The notes under the pieces are model-generated. The model was not told the origin of the DNA. It did no database searches and saw only the letters and a list, made by a program, of their open reading frames with translations. A DNA stretch of 9,036 nucleotides from Caulobacter sp. CCH9-E1 (GTDB lineage Bacteria; Pseudomonadota; Alphaproteobacteria; Caulobacterales; Caulobacteraceae), in contig NZ_LSJA01000219.1 in the NCBI RefSeq assembly GCF_001556515.1, positions 1 through 9,036 on the forward strand, read 5' to 3'. Each line of letters starts with the position of its first letter. The stretch's first letter is position 1. Positions 1-6,324 of this stretch are shown piece after piece. Made by a program: the position numbers and the translations under genes.

Positions 1-23
1 GCCCCACGCCCGCCGTCGTTCTT

Positions 24-998
24 TCAGATCTTTTCGGGCGCCGCCGCGCTGGCGCGCGCCAGCACCGCCTCGGCCGCTTGGAGACGCAACCGAACAGAGG
101 TCGACTGGAGCGGCTCTATCGAAACGATCTCGGCGCCGTGTCCGTCCAGAACCTGGATCCTCAGCGCCGTCCCAAAGCGGCTCGAGAGCTCACGCCAAGC
201 CATGAGTTCGGCGAAGTCCTCGCCGGCCGAGGCGGTGGAATACAGCGACACGAACGGCGCTTGAGCCAGAGCCCGATAGAGGAAGGGGCTCTGAGCGAGC
301 GGAAGCTTGGGTTCGCGGCGATAGACGGAGCGGGCGATCACACTGGCCGCATAGGGCTGCGCCAAGCGCCGATAGTCGACCCATACGGCCTTGAAAGGGC
401 CGCCGCCCGTGGTGACGTCTAGCGTGCGATCGACCACGTGCGTGGCCTCGTGCAGCAGAATATAGGTCAGGGCCGAGGCGTCTCCCGCCGTAACCCGCAC
501 GCTGTAGCCCGACCCATCCGGAGAAAAGAGCGCCGCCTCCTTCTGCGTGAGGAAGGCGGAAAGCGATTGTTCGAGCACCTCGGCGCGTATGGTGATGTCG
601 AGCACCGGTTCGCCGTTGGGGCCCTCGGAAGAGCGCGTCAAGGCCGTGCCGAGGCTGGACGGCGCATCGACGAAACTAAGCCGGGCGAGGCGTCGTTCCA
701 GGACCCGCCGATACAGCTCGGGAAGATCGGCGATAGCGCTTTCGACCAAGGCCCATTCCCGGTCGGTGAGGATATGGGCTTTGGTTTCCGTCGCGCCCGC
801 GGCGACATAGGCCTTGAGGGTTTCCTCGTGTGGCGGAGCAATCCTTCCCCGGAGAACCGACGCGGTTTGGTCGCTTTGCGTCGCCATCGGCGCCGCGGCG
901 GCGCGGGCGAGCCCAAAGCCGGGCGAGGCGAACAATAGCAGGCCGCCGGCGAGGAGCGCGCCCAACAGGGGAGCCGGACGCGACGGGAGTTTGGGCAT
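24..998 (-). CDS. exported putative zinc metallopeptidase (HEXXH)
   Basis: This 324-residue protein is probably exported and anchored in, or released to, the periplasm. Residues 1-36 look like a signal peptide: a short basic start (K3, R7), a Leu/Gly/Ala-rich core from about 11 to 24, and an Ala-rich AxA-type cleavage region near 33-36. The catalytic motif is HEATH at 183-187, the HEXXH signature of zincin peptidases (two His ligands plus the general-base Glu). The downstream run AGEDFAELMAW (259-269) offers E260 or E264 as a gluzincin-type third zinc ligand; this assignment is inferred. I do not recognise the family, and the substrate is unknown. The start is the ATG at 996-998, with an AAGAAAG-like ribosome site seven bases upstream; a similar site precedes the response regulator at 1997. 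The gene stands alone, with TGA at 24-26. A structural rather than enzymatic role is possible, but an intact HEATH argues for catalysis. Confidence 0.8.
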   Translation of the reverse strand: MPKLPSRPAPLLGALLAGGLLLFASPGFGLARAAAAPMATQSDQTASVLRGRIAPPHEETLKAYVAAGATETKAHILTDREWALVESAIADLPELYRRVLERRLARLSFVDAPSSLGTALTRSSEGPNGEPVLDITIRAEVLEQSLSAFLTQKEAALFSPDGSGYSVRVTAGDASALTYILLHEATHVVDRTLDVTTGGGPFKAVWVDYRRLAQPYAASVIARSVYRREPKLPLAQSPFLYRALAQAPFVSLYSTASAGEDFAELMAWRELSSRFGTALRIQVLDGHGAEIVSIEPLQSTSVRLRLQAAEAVLARASAAAPEKI

Positions 999-1105
999 GG
1001 GCGGTCTTTCTTGTCGATTTCAGCTCATCAAGGGCGATGATGTCCGGCCAAGTGAGCCCCGCCAAGCCTCCTAGGGCGGCTGTGGTGTCACGGCGGTAAC
1101 GGCCT

Positions 1106-1217
1106 TGCTTCGACCGGCGCATCGGCGCGCACATTGAAACGGTTACATGGAAAAGTTGCGGACGATCGCCATGGCCGCACGTTGATCGAGACGGTGCATG
1201 GTGCGAGCTATGCTTTC
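1106..1217 (+). pseudogene. remnant of OmpR-family DNA-binding domain, frameshifted
   Basis: The plus strand encodes two short peptides that join into the end of an OmpR/PhoB winged helix. Bases 1106-1135 read CFDRRIGAHI, close to the recognition-helix consensus FDRxIDxHI. One extra base (G1136) then shifts the frame. Bases 1137-1217 read KRLHGKVADD then RHGRTLIETVHGASYAF, matching the family's RLRxKL loop and the final beta-hairpin IxTVxGxGYxF. An in-frame TAA at 1097-1099 closes the first frame upstream, and I find no convincing receiver domain before it. The fragment faces the intact response regulator at 1275-1997 and is not part of it; that protein's own C-terminus reads RIIRTERGAGYAL. 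I infer a decayed paralogue or relic of a lost two-component gene. The rest of the 999-1274 gap probably holds the promoter of the minus-strand peptidase, but no clear -35/-10 pair is visible. Confidence 0.6.
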
Positions 1218-1274
1218 CCGGCCCAGGTGGAGCCGACCCGGGCTGGCGAGTTCCAGCCGCGGCCGGCGCCCCCG

Positions 1275-1997
1275 TCAGACTGTCTCGACCGCCACCGCGA
1301 GCGCGTAGCCGGCGCCGCGCTCGGTGCGGATGATGCGCTGACCATCGGGCCAGGCGGCCAGCTTTCGGCGCAACCGCAGAATCATCACGTCGATGCTGCG
1401 ATCGGTGACTTCGTCGGGATGCACGCGACAGGCGGCGACCAGTTGCTGGCGGCTGAGCACCTGGCTGGGCGTCTTGAGCAGGGCCGCGAGCAGGTTGAAC
1501 TCGGCGGCCGTCAGCTTGACCAAGGCGCCGTCCGGCGCCGTCAAACTGCGCCGACGCAAGTCGGCTTCCCAGCCGACGAAACGCCATCGGGCGCGTGGCC
1601 GCGAGCGCGCTAACCGCGCCGGCCCCGCGCGCCGTAGGACGGTGCGGATCCTGGCGAGAAGCTCCCGGGGATTAACCGGCTTGCTGATGCAGTCATCGGC
1701 GCCCAGCTCCAGCGCCACCACCTTGTCCGGAGCCTCCCCCGGCGCGCCGGTCAGGCTGATCACGGGCGCCACGTCGCGATCGATGACGCCTCGCATAAGG
1801 TCCAGCCCGTTCTCGGCCCCCAGTTCCAGATCCAGGACGACAAGATCCACCGGCCGGGCGGCCAAGATCCGCTTCATGGCCGCGCCGTCCGGCGCCGTGC
1901 TGACCTGAAAGGCGTAGGCGCTCAGATAGCCTTGGAATTCGTCTCGGAGCCGAGGATCGTCGTCCACCACGAGGACGTGTCTCTGGGCGTGCTGCAT
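1275..1997 (-). CDS. OmpR/PhoB-family response regulator
   Basis: This is a full-length 240-residue two-component response regulator. The receiver domain spans about 7-122: acidic pocket D12/D13, phosphoacceptor D56 (in VVLDLELG), switch Thr T83 (SLTGA) and conserved Lys K106 (SKP). A winged-helix effector domain follows at about 138-233, with the transactivation region TAAEFNLLAALL (163-174), recognition helix DRSIDVMILRLRRKL (199-213) and the closing hairpin RTERGAGYAL (224-233). It should bind direct-repeat DNA as a phosphorylated dimer. One oddity is C103 in GADDCISKP, where this family nearly always has Tyr or Phe as the switch aromatic. No histidine kinase lies in the window, so the partner is encoded elsewhere. 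The gene follows the GMC oxidoreductase on the same strand after a large hairpin, so it is probably transcribed separately or by read-through. Start: ATG with AAGAAAG eight bases upstream. Confidence 0.93.
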   Translation of the reverse strand: MQHAQRHVLVVDDDPRLRDEFQGYLSAYAFQVSTAPDGAAMKRILAARPVDLVVLDLELGAENGLDLMRGVIDRDVAPVISLTGAPGEAPDKVVALELGADDCISKPVNPRELLARIRTVLRRAGPARLARSRPRARWRFVGWEADLRRRSLTAPDGALVKLTAAEFNLLAALLKTPSQVLSRQQLVAACRVHPDEVTDRSIDVMILRLRRKLAAWPDGQRIIRTERGAGYALAVAVETV

Positions 1998-2025
1998 GCA
2001 TCCGGCTTTCTTGGAGATCCAAACT

Positions 2026-2074
2026 CACGGGACGGATACGGCCGCAACCTCGAAAGGCGCGGCCGCGTCCCGTG
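2026..2074 (-). terminator. large hairpin flush with GMC stop codon
   Basis: A 9-bp perfect stem pairs 2026-2034 (CACGGGACG) with 2066-2074 (CGTCCCGTG). A 4-base bulge (2035-2038) and a second 7-bp GC stem (2039-2045 with 2059-2065) follow, and a small CCT/AGG stem sits at the tip. On the minus strand it begins directly after the TGA of the GMC gene. Only a short T-run (AGTTTGG) follows, so it is a weak intrinsic terminator at best. It could also protect the 3' end of the message, or shape the leader of the response-regulator gene, whose start is 28 bases further on. Confidence 0.55.
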
Positions 2075-3691
2075 TCAAAGCCCGTGGGCGGCGCGGATGT
2101 ATCGGGAGGCCTTCTCTCCGATGATCACGCAGGGCGCCATGGTGTTGCCCGTCGCGACCTTGGGCATGATCGAGCCGTCGGCGACGCGCAGCCCTTCGAC
2201 GCCGTAGACGCGCAGGCTGGCGTCGACCACCGACATCTCATCCCGCCCCATCTTGGCCGAACAGGTCTGGTGCCAATAGGTCACCGCCGCGTCCCGCACA
2301 TATTGCTCCATGTCCGCCTTGTTCAGCGGCCCCGGCATGGCTTCGCGGGTGACCAGGGGAGCGAAGGCCCGCGTATTGCCGAGGTCGCGGCAGAGCTCCA
2401 CGCAGGCGAGCGCGGCTTTGAGATCGTCCGGGTGGCTGAAGGTGTTCAGCTCGATCCGCGGGGCGATCATCGGATCGGCCGAGGCCAGGCGCACCCGGCC
2501 GCGGCTCTTAGGATGGGCCAGGCCCGCGAACATGGTCCAGCCGTGCTCAGGAACACCGCGCAGGGCCGTCTCGGGACTCGGGACCGGGAACTCGACCTGA
2601 CAGAACAGCAGGTCCGGCTCAGTGAGCGCCGCGTCGGACTTCCAGTAGAGCGTCGCTTCGCTGCCGCTGTTTCGCGGCGCGATGGGTTCCTTGTATTCCC
2701 AGATGCAGCCAAACGAGACGTGGTCCTGCAGGTTCGCGCCGACGCCCGGCAGGCTTTGCGCCACCTTGATGTCGTGAGCGCGCAATTCCGACTCGTCGCC
2801 GACGCCTGATCGCATCAGGACGGTCGGAGTCTGGATCGCGCCCAGGCAAAGGATCACCTCGTGGGCCGCGCCGAAGCGATGAAGCACGCCGTCGCGAATG
2901 GCCTCGACGCCGATGGCCCGCCCACCTTGGATCATCACCCGGTTAACCTGGGTCTTGGTCAGCAGAGTCAGGTTGGGCCGGTCGAGATAGGGATAGGTGA
3001 AGGCTCGGAAGATGGAATGGCGCTTGCCGTCGCGGATCAGCACGTCGCTGATCGCGCAGCCGCCCGCGGTCTCCATCATCTCGCCGTTCGGCGAAGCGTA
3101 GGTCGGAATGCCAAGCTCCTGGGCGGCGTCGACCATGGCGTAAGCCGCAGGGCCGGGATTAGGCGCCGACTGAACATAGACCGGCCCGCCCGTCCCGCGC
3201 CGCGCGGGGTCAGGCGCGCCCTGCCAGTTCTCGATCTCCCGGTAGAGGCCCAGCACGGCGTCGTAGCCCCAGGAGGCGTCGCCGCTTTCCTCGGCGAAGT
3301 GGTCCCAGTCGCTGCGGTGGCCGCGCGACCACACCATGACATTAATGCTGGAGCCGCCGCCGCAGACCTTCCCCATCGACATCGGCATCGCGCGTCCGTT
3401 CAGCTGGGGATTGGGCTCGGCCACGAAACCCCAGTCGGTATCGCCGCCGAGGTTGGTCGGCCAGGCTGCGGGCTCCATCACGCTGGCGCGCTCGTCGCTG
3501 CCCCCCGCTTCGATCAGCAGCACTTGCACGGCGGGGTTCTCCGCCAACCGTCTGGCCAGAACCGAGCCGGCGCTTCCCGCGCCGCAGACGATGAAATCGT
3601 AGGTCGCCTTCAAATGGGCCGCCCGCTCGGCTTGGCTGGCCGCTACGCGCACGGCGAAATCGGGGTGGTCGCTTGGGAGGTGGTCGATCAC
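2075..3691 (-). CDS. GMC-family FAD-dependent oxidoreductase (choline/alcohol dehydrogenase-like)
   Basis: This 538-residue flavoenzyme belongs to the glucose-methanol-choline family, which oxidises alcohols to aldehydes or ketones using FAD. The Rossmann FAD motif GAGSAG is at 37-42, with the ribose-binding acid in LLIEAGG (58-64). The first GMC signature is at about 108-124 (KVCGGGSSINVMVWSRG) and the second at 284-298 (GAIQTPTVLMRSGVG). The catalytic pair is H474 (TYWHQT) and N516 (ATGNTMAP), the His/Asn arrangement of choline oxidase and BetA/AlkJ-type enzymes. The length is normal and no signal peptide is visible, so it is cytoplasmic or peripheral. The start is GTG at 3689-3691, supported by GGAG eight bases upstream; it leaves about 30 residues before the FAD domain. 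It is divergent from the GAF regulator, which probably controls it. The substrate cannot be told from sequence. A link to the P450 (hydroxylate, then oxidise the alcohol) is inference from position. Confidence 0.93.
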   Translation of the reverse strand: MIDHLPSDHPDFAVRVAASQAERAAHLKATYDFIVCGAGSAGSVLARRLAENPAVQVLLIEAGGSDERASVMEPAAWPTNLGGDTDWGFVAEPNPQLNGRAMPMSMGKVCGGGSSINVMVWSRGHRSDWDHFAEESGDASWGYDAVLGLYREIENWQGAPDPARRGTGGPVYVQSAPNPGPAAYAMVDAAQELGIPTYASPNGEMMETAGGCAISDVLIRDGKRHSIFRAFTYPYLDRPNLTLLTKTQVNRVMIQGGRAIGVEAIRDGVLHRFGAAHEVILCLGAIQTPTVLMRSGVGDESELRAHDIKVAQSLPGVGANLQDHVSFGCIWEYKEPIAPRNSGSEATLYWKSDAALTEPDLLFCQVEFPVPSPETALRGVPEHGWTMFAGLAHPKSRGRVRLASADPMIAPRIELNTFSHPDDLKAALACVELCRDLGNTRAFAPLVTREAMPGPLNKADMEQYVRDAAVTYWHQTCSAKMGRDEMSVVDASLRVYGVEGLRVADGSIMPKVATGNTMAPCVIIGEKASRYIRAAHGL

Positions 3692-3699
3692 AGGTTAGA

Positions 3700-3703
3700 C
3701 TCC
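3700..3703 (-). promoter_or_regulatory. ribosome binding site of GMC gene
   Basis: CTCC on the plus strand reads GGAG on the minus strand, eight bases before the GTG at 3691. It decides the start, since there is no nearby ATG in frame. Confidence 0.6.
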
Positions 3704-3720
3704 AAAACTCGAAATGAAGT

Positions 3721-3756
3721 ATCAAATTTATCAAATTCATCAAATGCATCGAATTT
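3721..3756. repeat. four tandem 9-bp direct repeats, probable operator
   Basis: Four adjoining copies read ATCAAATTT (3721-3729), ATCAAATTC (3730-3738), ATCAAATGC (3739-3747) and ATCGAATTT (3748-3756). The block is very AT-rich in otherwise GC-rich DNA. It is non-coding, lying between the divergent GMC and GAF-regulator genes. On the minus strand each copy carries TTTGAT or TTCGAT, and one TTTGAT is the best -10 for the GMC gene. The directly repeated, non-palindromic layout suits a protein that binds head-to-tail, as the BldC-like head of the neighbouring regulator may do. The repeats are seen; the operator role is inferred. Confidence 0.7.
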
Positions 3757-3768
3757 AGACCTTGTCAA
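3739..3768 (-). promoter_or_regulatory. candidate sigma-70-type promoter of GMC gene
   Basis: On the minus strand a perfect TTGACA (-35, plus-strand bases 3763-3768) is followed after 18 bases by TTTGAT (-10, 3739-3744; four of six consensus bases). The -10 lies inside the third 9-bp repeat, so a protein covering the array would block or remodel this promoter. The transcript would have a leader of roughly 40 bases before the GTG at 3691. Confidence 0.45.
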
Positions 3769-3770
3769 GG
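3760..3770. repeat. perfect 5-1-5 inverted repeat beside the direct repeats
   Basis: CCTTGTCAAGG is a perfect inverted repeat centred on 3765. It overlaps the minus-strand -35 and also contains TTGTCA on the plus strand, a possible -35 for the regulator gene, though no good plus-strand -10 follows. It could be a separate small operator. Confidence 0.35.
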
Positions 3771-3810
3771 CAAGGCGGGGTAGGCATCTGTCCGCTGCGG
3801 CGAGAGGCCT

Positions 3811-3814
3811 GGAG
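3811..3814 (+). promoter_or_regulatory. ribosome binding site of GAF regulator
   Basis: GGAG sits five bases before the ATG at 3820 and supports that start, which places the helix-turn-helix at the extreme N-terminus. Confidence 0.6.
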
Positions 3815-3819
3815 ACACG

Positions 3820-4929
3820 ATGGACACGGCCGAAAAGGACATCCTGACCACCACGGACGTGGCGAAGATCCTGGGCGTGTCGGTGCGCACCGCGCAGTTG
3901 CTGATCGAGGGCGGATCGATCCCTTCGTGGAAGACGCCGGGGGGTCATCGCCGCGTCTTTCGATCCGATGTCCTGGCCTTGATGCCAGGCGAGGCCTTGG
4001 CCCTGCCGGTGTCGGCGCGGGTGATCGTCATCGCCGGCCCCGACGCCCTGCCGGGGTTGACCGCGCGGCTGGCGCACGCGCCCTCCTGCTTCATCGACGC
4101 CTATCCCGAGCCGTTCCCCGCTCTGCTGAACATCGGCGGCCGCTCTCCGGCCGCCGTGGTGATCGACGCGGGCTCGTTGCCCATGGCCGCCGACCTGCTG
4201 CGAGCCCTGGCCTCGGATTCGGCGCTGTCGCAGACGGCGATCCTGCTTGTCGGCCCCAAGGCTCAGACCGCGGCCTTCGCCGCGGCGGCCGGAGGTCGGG
4301 TGGGCTTCGTGGAGGATCTGGACACACTGGCCCAAGCCGCTGAAACGGCGGTGCGAGGACCGGCGCTGGTTCCGGCCGCGCCCGAGGCCAGCCCGAGCGT
4401 CCCGCTGCCCGCCAACGAAGCCCAACGCCTGCTGGCGCTGGAGCGCTCGGGCCTCGTGGACACCCCGCCCGAGGACGCTTTCGACAAGCTGACCTGGCTG
4501 GCCGCGCAGACCCTGGGCATGCCGATCTCGCTGATCACCCTGCTGACCCCGACCCGCCAGTGGTTCAAGTCGCGTCATGGCTTGGACATGGCCGACACGC
4601 CCCGCAGCTGGGCCTTCTGCAACCACACCATCCTGGAAAGGCGCTGCATGGTGTCGGAGGACCTGTCGGCCGACCCGCGCTTCGCGGACAATCCCGCCGT
4701 CGCCGAGGCGCCGCACTTTCGGTTCTACGCCGGCTGCCCGGTCGTCGATCCCGACGGCTTCACGCTGGGCTCGCTCTGCGTGATCGACACCAAGCCGCGC
4801 ACCTTGGACGCCACCCAACAGGCGATCCTCACCAATCTGGCGTCCCTAGTGTCGGACGAGATCAAGCTGCGCGTCACCGATGGCCGGCTGCGGCGCGCCA
4901 TGGATGTGCTGGATCGAAAGCCGCGCTAG
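3820..4929 (+). CDS. BldC/excisionase-like HTH regulator with GAF domain
   Basis: This 369-residue protein is a one-component regulator with three parts. Residues 8-55 form a MerR-type winged helix of the excisionase/BldC kind: LTTTDVAKILGVSVRTA (9-25) followed by the wing SWKTPGGHRRVFRSDV (36-51). Residues 67-178 look like a degenerate receiver fold: alternating hydrophobic strands (RVIVIAG, AAVVIDAG, AILLVGP) and Ala-rich helices, but without the full acidic pocket and Lys. Residues 218-350 are a GAF domain with typical strings FCNHTI (266-271), VSEDLSADPRFADNP (278-292), FYAGCPVVDPDGFTLGSLCVID (302-323, interrupted here only by numbering) and a closing helix. GAF domains bind small ligands or sense redox; C267, C276, C306 and C320 are available. 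There is no output enzyme domain, so DNA binding is the likely output. It is divergent from the GMC gene across the 9-bp repeats and upstream of the P450 pair. The target genes are inferred. Confidence 0.85.
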   Translation: MDTAEKDILTTTDVAKILGVSVRTAQLLIEGGSIPSWKTPGGHRRVFRSDVLALMPGEALALPVSARVIVIAGPDALPGLTARLAHAPSCFIDAYPEPFPALLNIGGRSPAAVVIDAGSLPMAADLLRALASDSALSQTAILLVGPKAQTAAFAAAAGGRVGFVEDLDTLAQAAETAVRGPALVPAAPEASPSVPLPANEAQRLLALERSGLVDTPPEDAFDKLTWLAAQTLGMPISLITLLTPTRQWFKSRHGLDMADTPRSWAFCNHTILERRCMVSEDLSADPRFADNPAVAEAPHFRFYAGCPVVDPDGFTLGSLCVIDTKPRTLDATQQAILTNLASLVSDEIKLRVTDGRLRRAMDVLDRKPR

Positions 4930-4958
4930 TCCGCGCCGCGACGGTTACAACGGTCATC

Positions 4959-4998
4959 GATCGGCACCTCCGCTGCAACGCGGAGGTGACATCCGATC
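4959..4998 (+). terminator. strong bulged hairpin after GAF regulator
   Basis: A perfect 9-bp stem pairs 4965-4973 (CACCTCCGC) with 4980-4988 (GCGGAGGTG) around a 6-base loop. It is extended by GATCGG (4959-4964) pairing with CCGATC (4993-4998) across a one-sided 4-base bulge (ACAT). It lies 30 bases after the stop of the regulator and 66 before the P450 start. No T-run follows, so it may be a Rho-assisted or partial terminator, or an RNA structure that lowers P450 expression relative to the regulator. Confidence 0.5.
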
Positions 4999-5029
4999 AG
5001 CAGGGCCGAGCGATCGGTCGGAGCCATTG

Positions 5030-5047
5030 GACGGCTCATCGGCCGTC
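5030..5047 (+). other. small hairpin just before the P450 ribosome site
   Basis: GACGGC (5030-5035) is the exact reverse complement of GCCGTC (5042-5047), with a 6-base loop. It ends five bases before the P450 ribosome binding site. It could affect translation, but 6-bp GC stems are common in such DNA. Confidence 0.3.
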
Positions 5048-5052
5048 TCGCC

Positions 5053-5057
5053 GAGGA
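5053..5057 (+). promoter_or_regulatory. ribosome binding site of P450
   Basis: GAGGA lies seven bases before the ATG at 5065 and fixes the P450 start. Confidence 0.55.
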
Positions 5058-5064
5058 CCTCACG

Positions 5065-6324
5065 ATGACCGCTTCCCCCCAACGTCCCGATCATGCCCCT
5101 CAGGATGGCCATTCAACGGGACAGCCGCCCTTCGTCTCCTCGTCAGCCCTGGAGAGCGATCCGCACACCGTCTTTCGATACTGGCGGGCCAGGACGCCAG
5201 TCATTCAGCGCGAGGATGGCGCCTGCCTCGTGCTCCGCGCCGCCGATGTCGACACCCTGCTGACCGATGACCGGACGCGGCAGATCGATGGCGGGCTTTA
5301 CAGCCGCATCCGCGGCGTCCCCCCAGGACCGCTGCAGGACCTGCTGGTCGAGTCGCTGCTGATGTCGGAGGGCGACGCGCACCAGCGCCGCCGCGCGCCG
5401 ATGTCTCGCGTCCTGGCGTTCCACGCCGTTGAGTCCCTGCGCGACACCATCCGATCGGCGGCCGAACGCCTGATCGACGACGTCGAGGCCGGGGCGAGGT
5501 TCGACGGCGAAATCGATCTGATGGCCGCGTTCTGCGCGCCTTTTCCGCCACTGGTGATGAGCCGTCTCCTGGGCGCGCCGCCCAGTGAAGCCGAGGCGTT
5601 CGCGCAATGGGTCTATCAGGTCTCCCCCGCCTTCGCGCCCGCCCTCCCCGGCGAGGACATGGCGTCGATGGTCGAGGGCGCCGGGCGGCTAACGGCCTAT
5701 GTCCAACAGAGCTTGGCCAAGGCGATGGCGGGCGAAGGCGCACGCTCGGAGCTGATGGAAAATATGGTCGCGGCCATCGGCGCCGACGCGCTCACCCAAG
5801 CAGAGGCTGTCGCTCAGCTGGCGACCTTGATCATCGGCGCTAGCGACACCACGCGGACGGCGATGGCGATCCAGACCGGGCTAATGTTGGCGACGGGCCA
5901 AGCCTGGAAACGTGTCGGTGACGACCCGAGCCTGGCCCGCGCCGCCGTCGCGGAGGCGCTGCGGGTGCAACCGGCCGTCGGCTCGGTTCCGCGGCTCGCG
6001 ACGCAGGAGATCGTGCTGGACGGGGCGATCATCCCCGCGGGCCGGCTGGTGTCGCTCTCGACCCTGTCGGCGATGCGCGATCCCGCCCGGTTCTCCGATC
6101 CCGACGCCTTCATCATCAACCGGACCGACCATCCGCGATGGCCGCTGGTGTTTGGCGGCGGCGCGCATCGCTGTATCGGCGAGGCGCTCGCGCGGCTTGA
6201 ACTCGAGGAGGGCCTAATGGCGCTTAGCCGTCGCTTGCCCAGCCTGCGCCTGGCGGGGCCGCCGCCGAAGATCGAAGGCTATGCCGGCATCCGCCGCATC
6301 GATGGTCTGCGGGTGGCGCTGTGA
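5065..6324 (+). CDS. cytochrome P450
   Basis: This is a soluble bacterial cytochrome P450 of 419 residues, normal for the class, with no membrane anchor. It should insert one oxygen atom into an organic substrate using two electrons from a partner. Motifs in order: the C-helix HQRRR (106-110), whose His and Arg contact haem propionates; the oxygen-activating I-helix GASDTT (258-263), with the acid/alcohol pair D261-T262; the K-helix ExxR as EALR (297-300); and the haem-ligand loop FGGGAHRCIG (363-372), with proximal Cys C370. All essential residues are present. I cannot assign a CYP family or substrate. No ferredoxin, flavodoxin or reductase is in the window, so electrons must come from elsewhere. 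The stop codon overlaps the start of the downstream hydrolase (GTGA at 6321-6324), so the two are co-translated. Control by the upstream GAF regulator is plausible but rests on position only. Confidence 0.95.
   Translation: MTASPQRPDHAPQDGHSTGQPPFVSSSALESDPHTVFRYWRARTPVIQREDGACLVLRAADVDTLLTDDRTRQIDGGLYSRIRGVPPGPLQDLLVESLLMSEGDAHQRRRAPMSRVLAFHAVESLRDTIRSAAERLIDDVEAGARFDGEIDLMAAFCAPFPPLVMSRLLGAPPSEAEAFAQWVYQVSPAFAPALPGEDMASMVEGAGRLTAYVQQSLAKAMAGEGARSELMENMVAAIGADALTQAEAVAQLATLIIGASDTTRTAMAIQTGLMLATGQAWKRVGDDPSLARAAVAEALRVQPAVGSVPRLATQEIVLDGAIIPAGRLVSLSTLSAMRDPARFSDPDAFIINRTDHPRWPLVFGGGAHRCIGEALARLELEEGLMALSRRLPSLRLAGPPPKIEGYAGIRRIDGLRVAL

Noticed and set aside
1021..1100. Possible receiver-domain remnant (a GDD...P...PR pattern) upstream of the winged-helix relic
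   Set aside because: The resemblance to GADDYxxKPxxPREL is only a few scattered residues in changing frames and could be chance.
676..1587. Minus-strand open frame of 303 codons spanning the peptidase and response-regulator genes
   Set aside because: It overlaps two recognised genes in another frame and has low-complexity Arg/Ala/Gly composition with no motif.
3762..3790. Possible plus-strand promoter for the GAF regulator (TTGTCA as -35)
   Set aside because: With 17-base spacing the -10 would read CATCTG, a poor match, so only the minus-strand promoter is listed.
2861..3847. Plus-strand open frame of 328 codons opposite the GMC gene
   Set aside because: It is a shadow of a gene with full family motifs; it has His/Gly/Arg-rich content and no recognisable domain.
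3688..4818. Long minus-strand open frame of 376 codons opposite the GAF regulator
   Set aside because: It mirrors a well-supported gene, is Arg/Gly/Gln-rich as expected from antisense of GC-rich codons, and shows no domain. Its FDAFDEFDKFD stretch is only the 9-bp repeats read as codons.
4560..5270. Plus-strand open frame of 236 codons across the regulator end and P450 start
   Set aside because: It is frame-shifted relative to two well-supported genes and has no ribosome site or domain.
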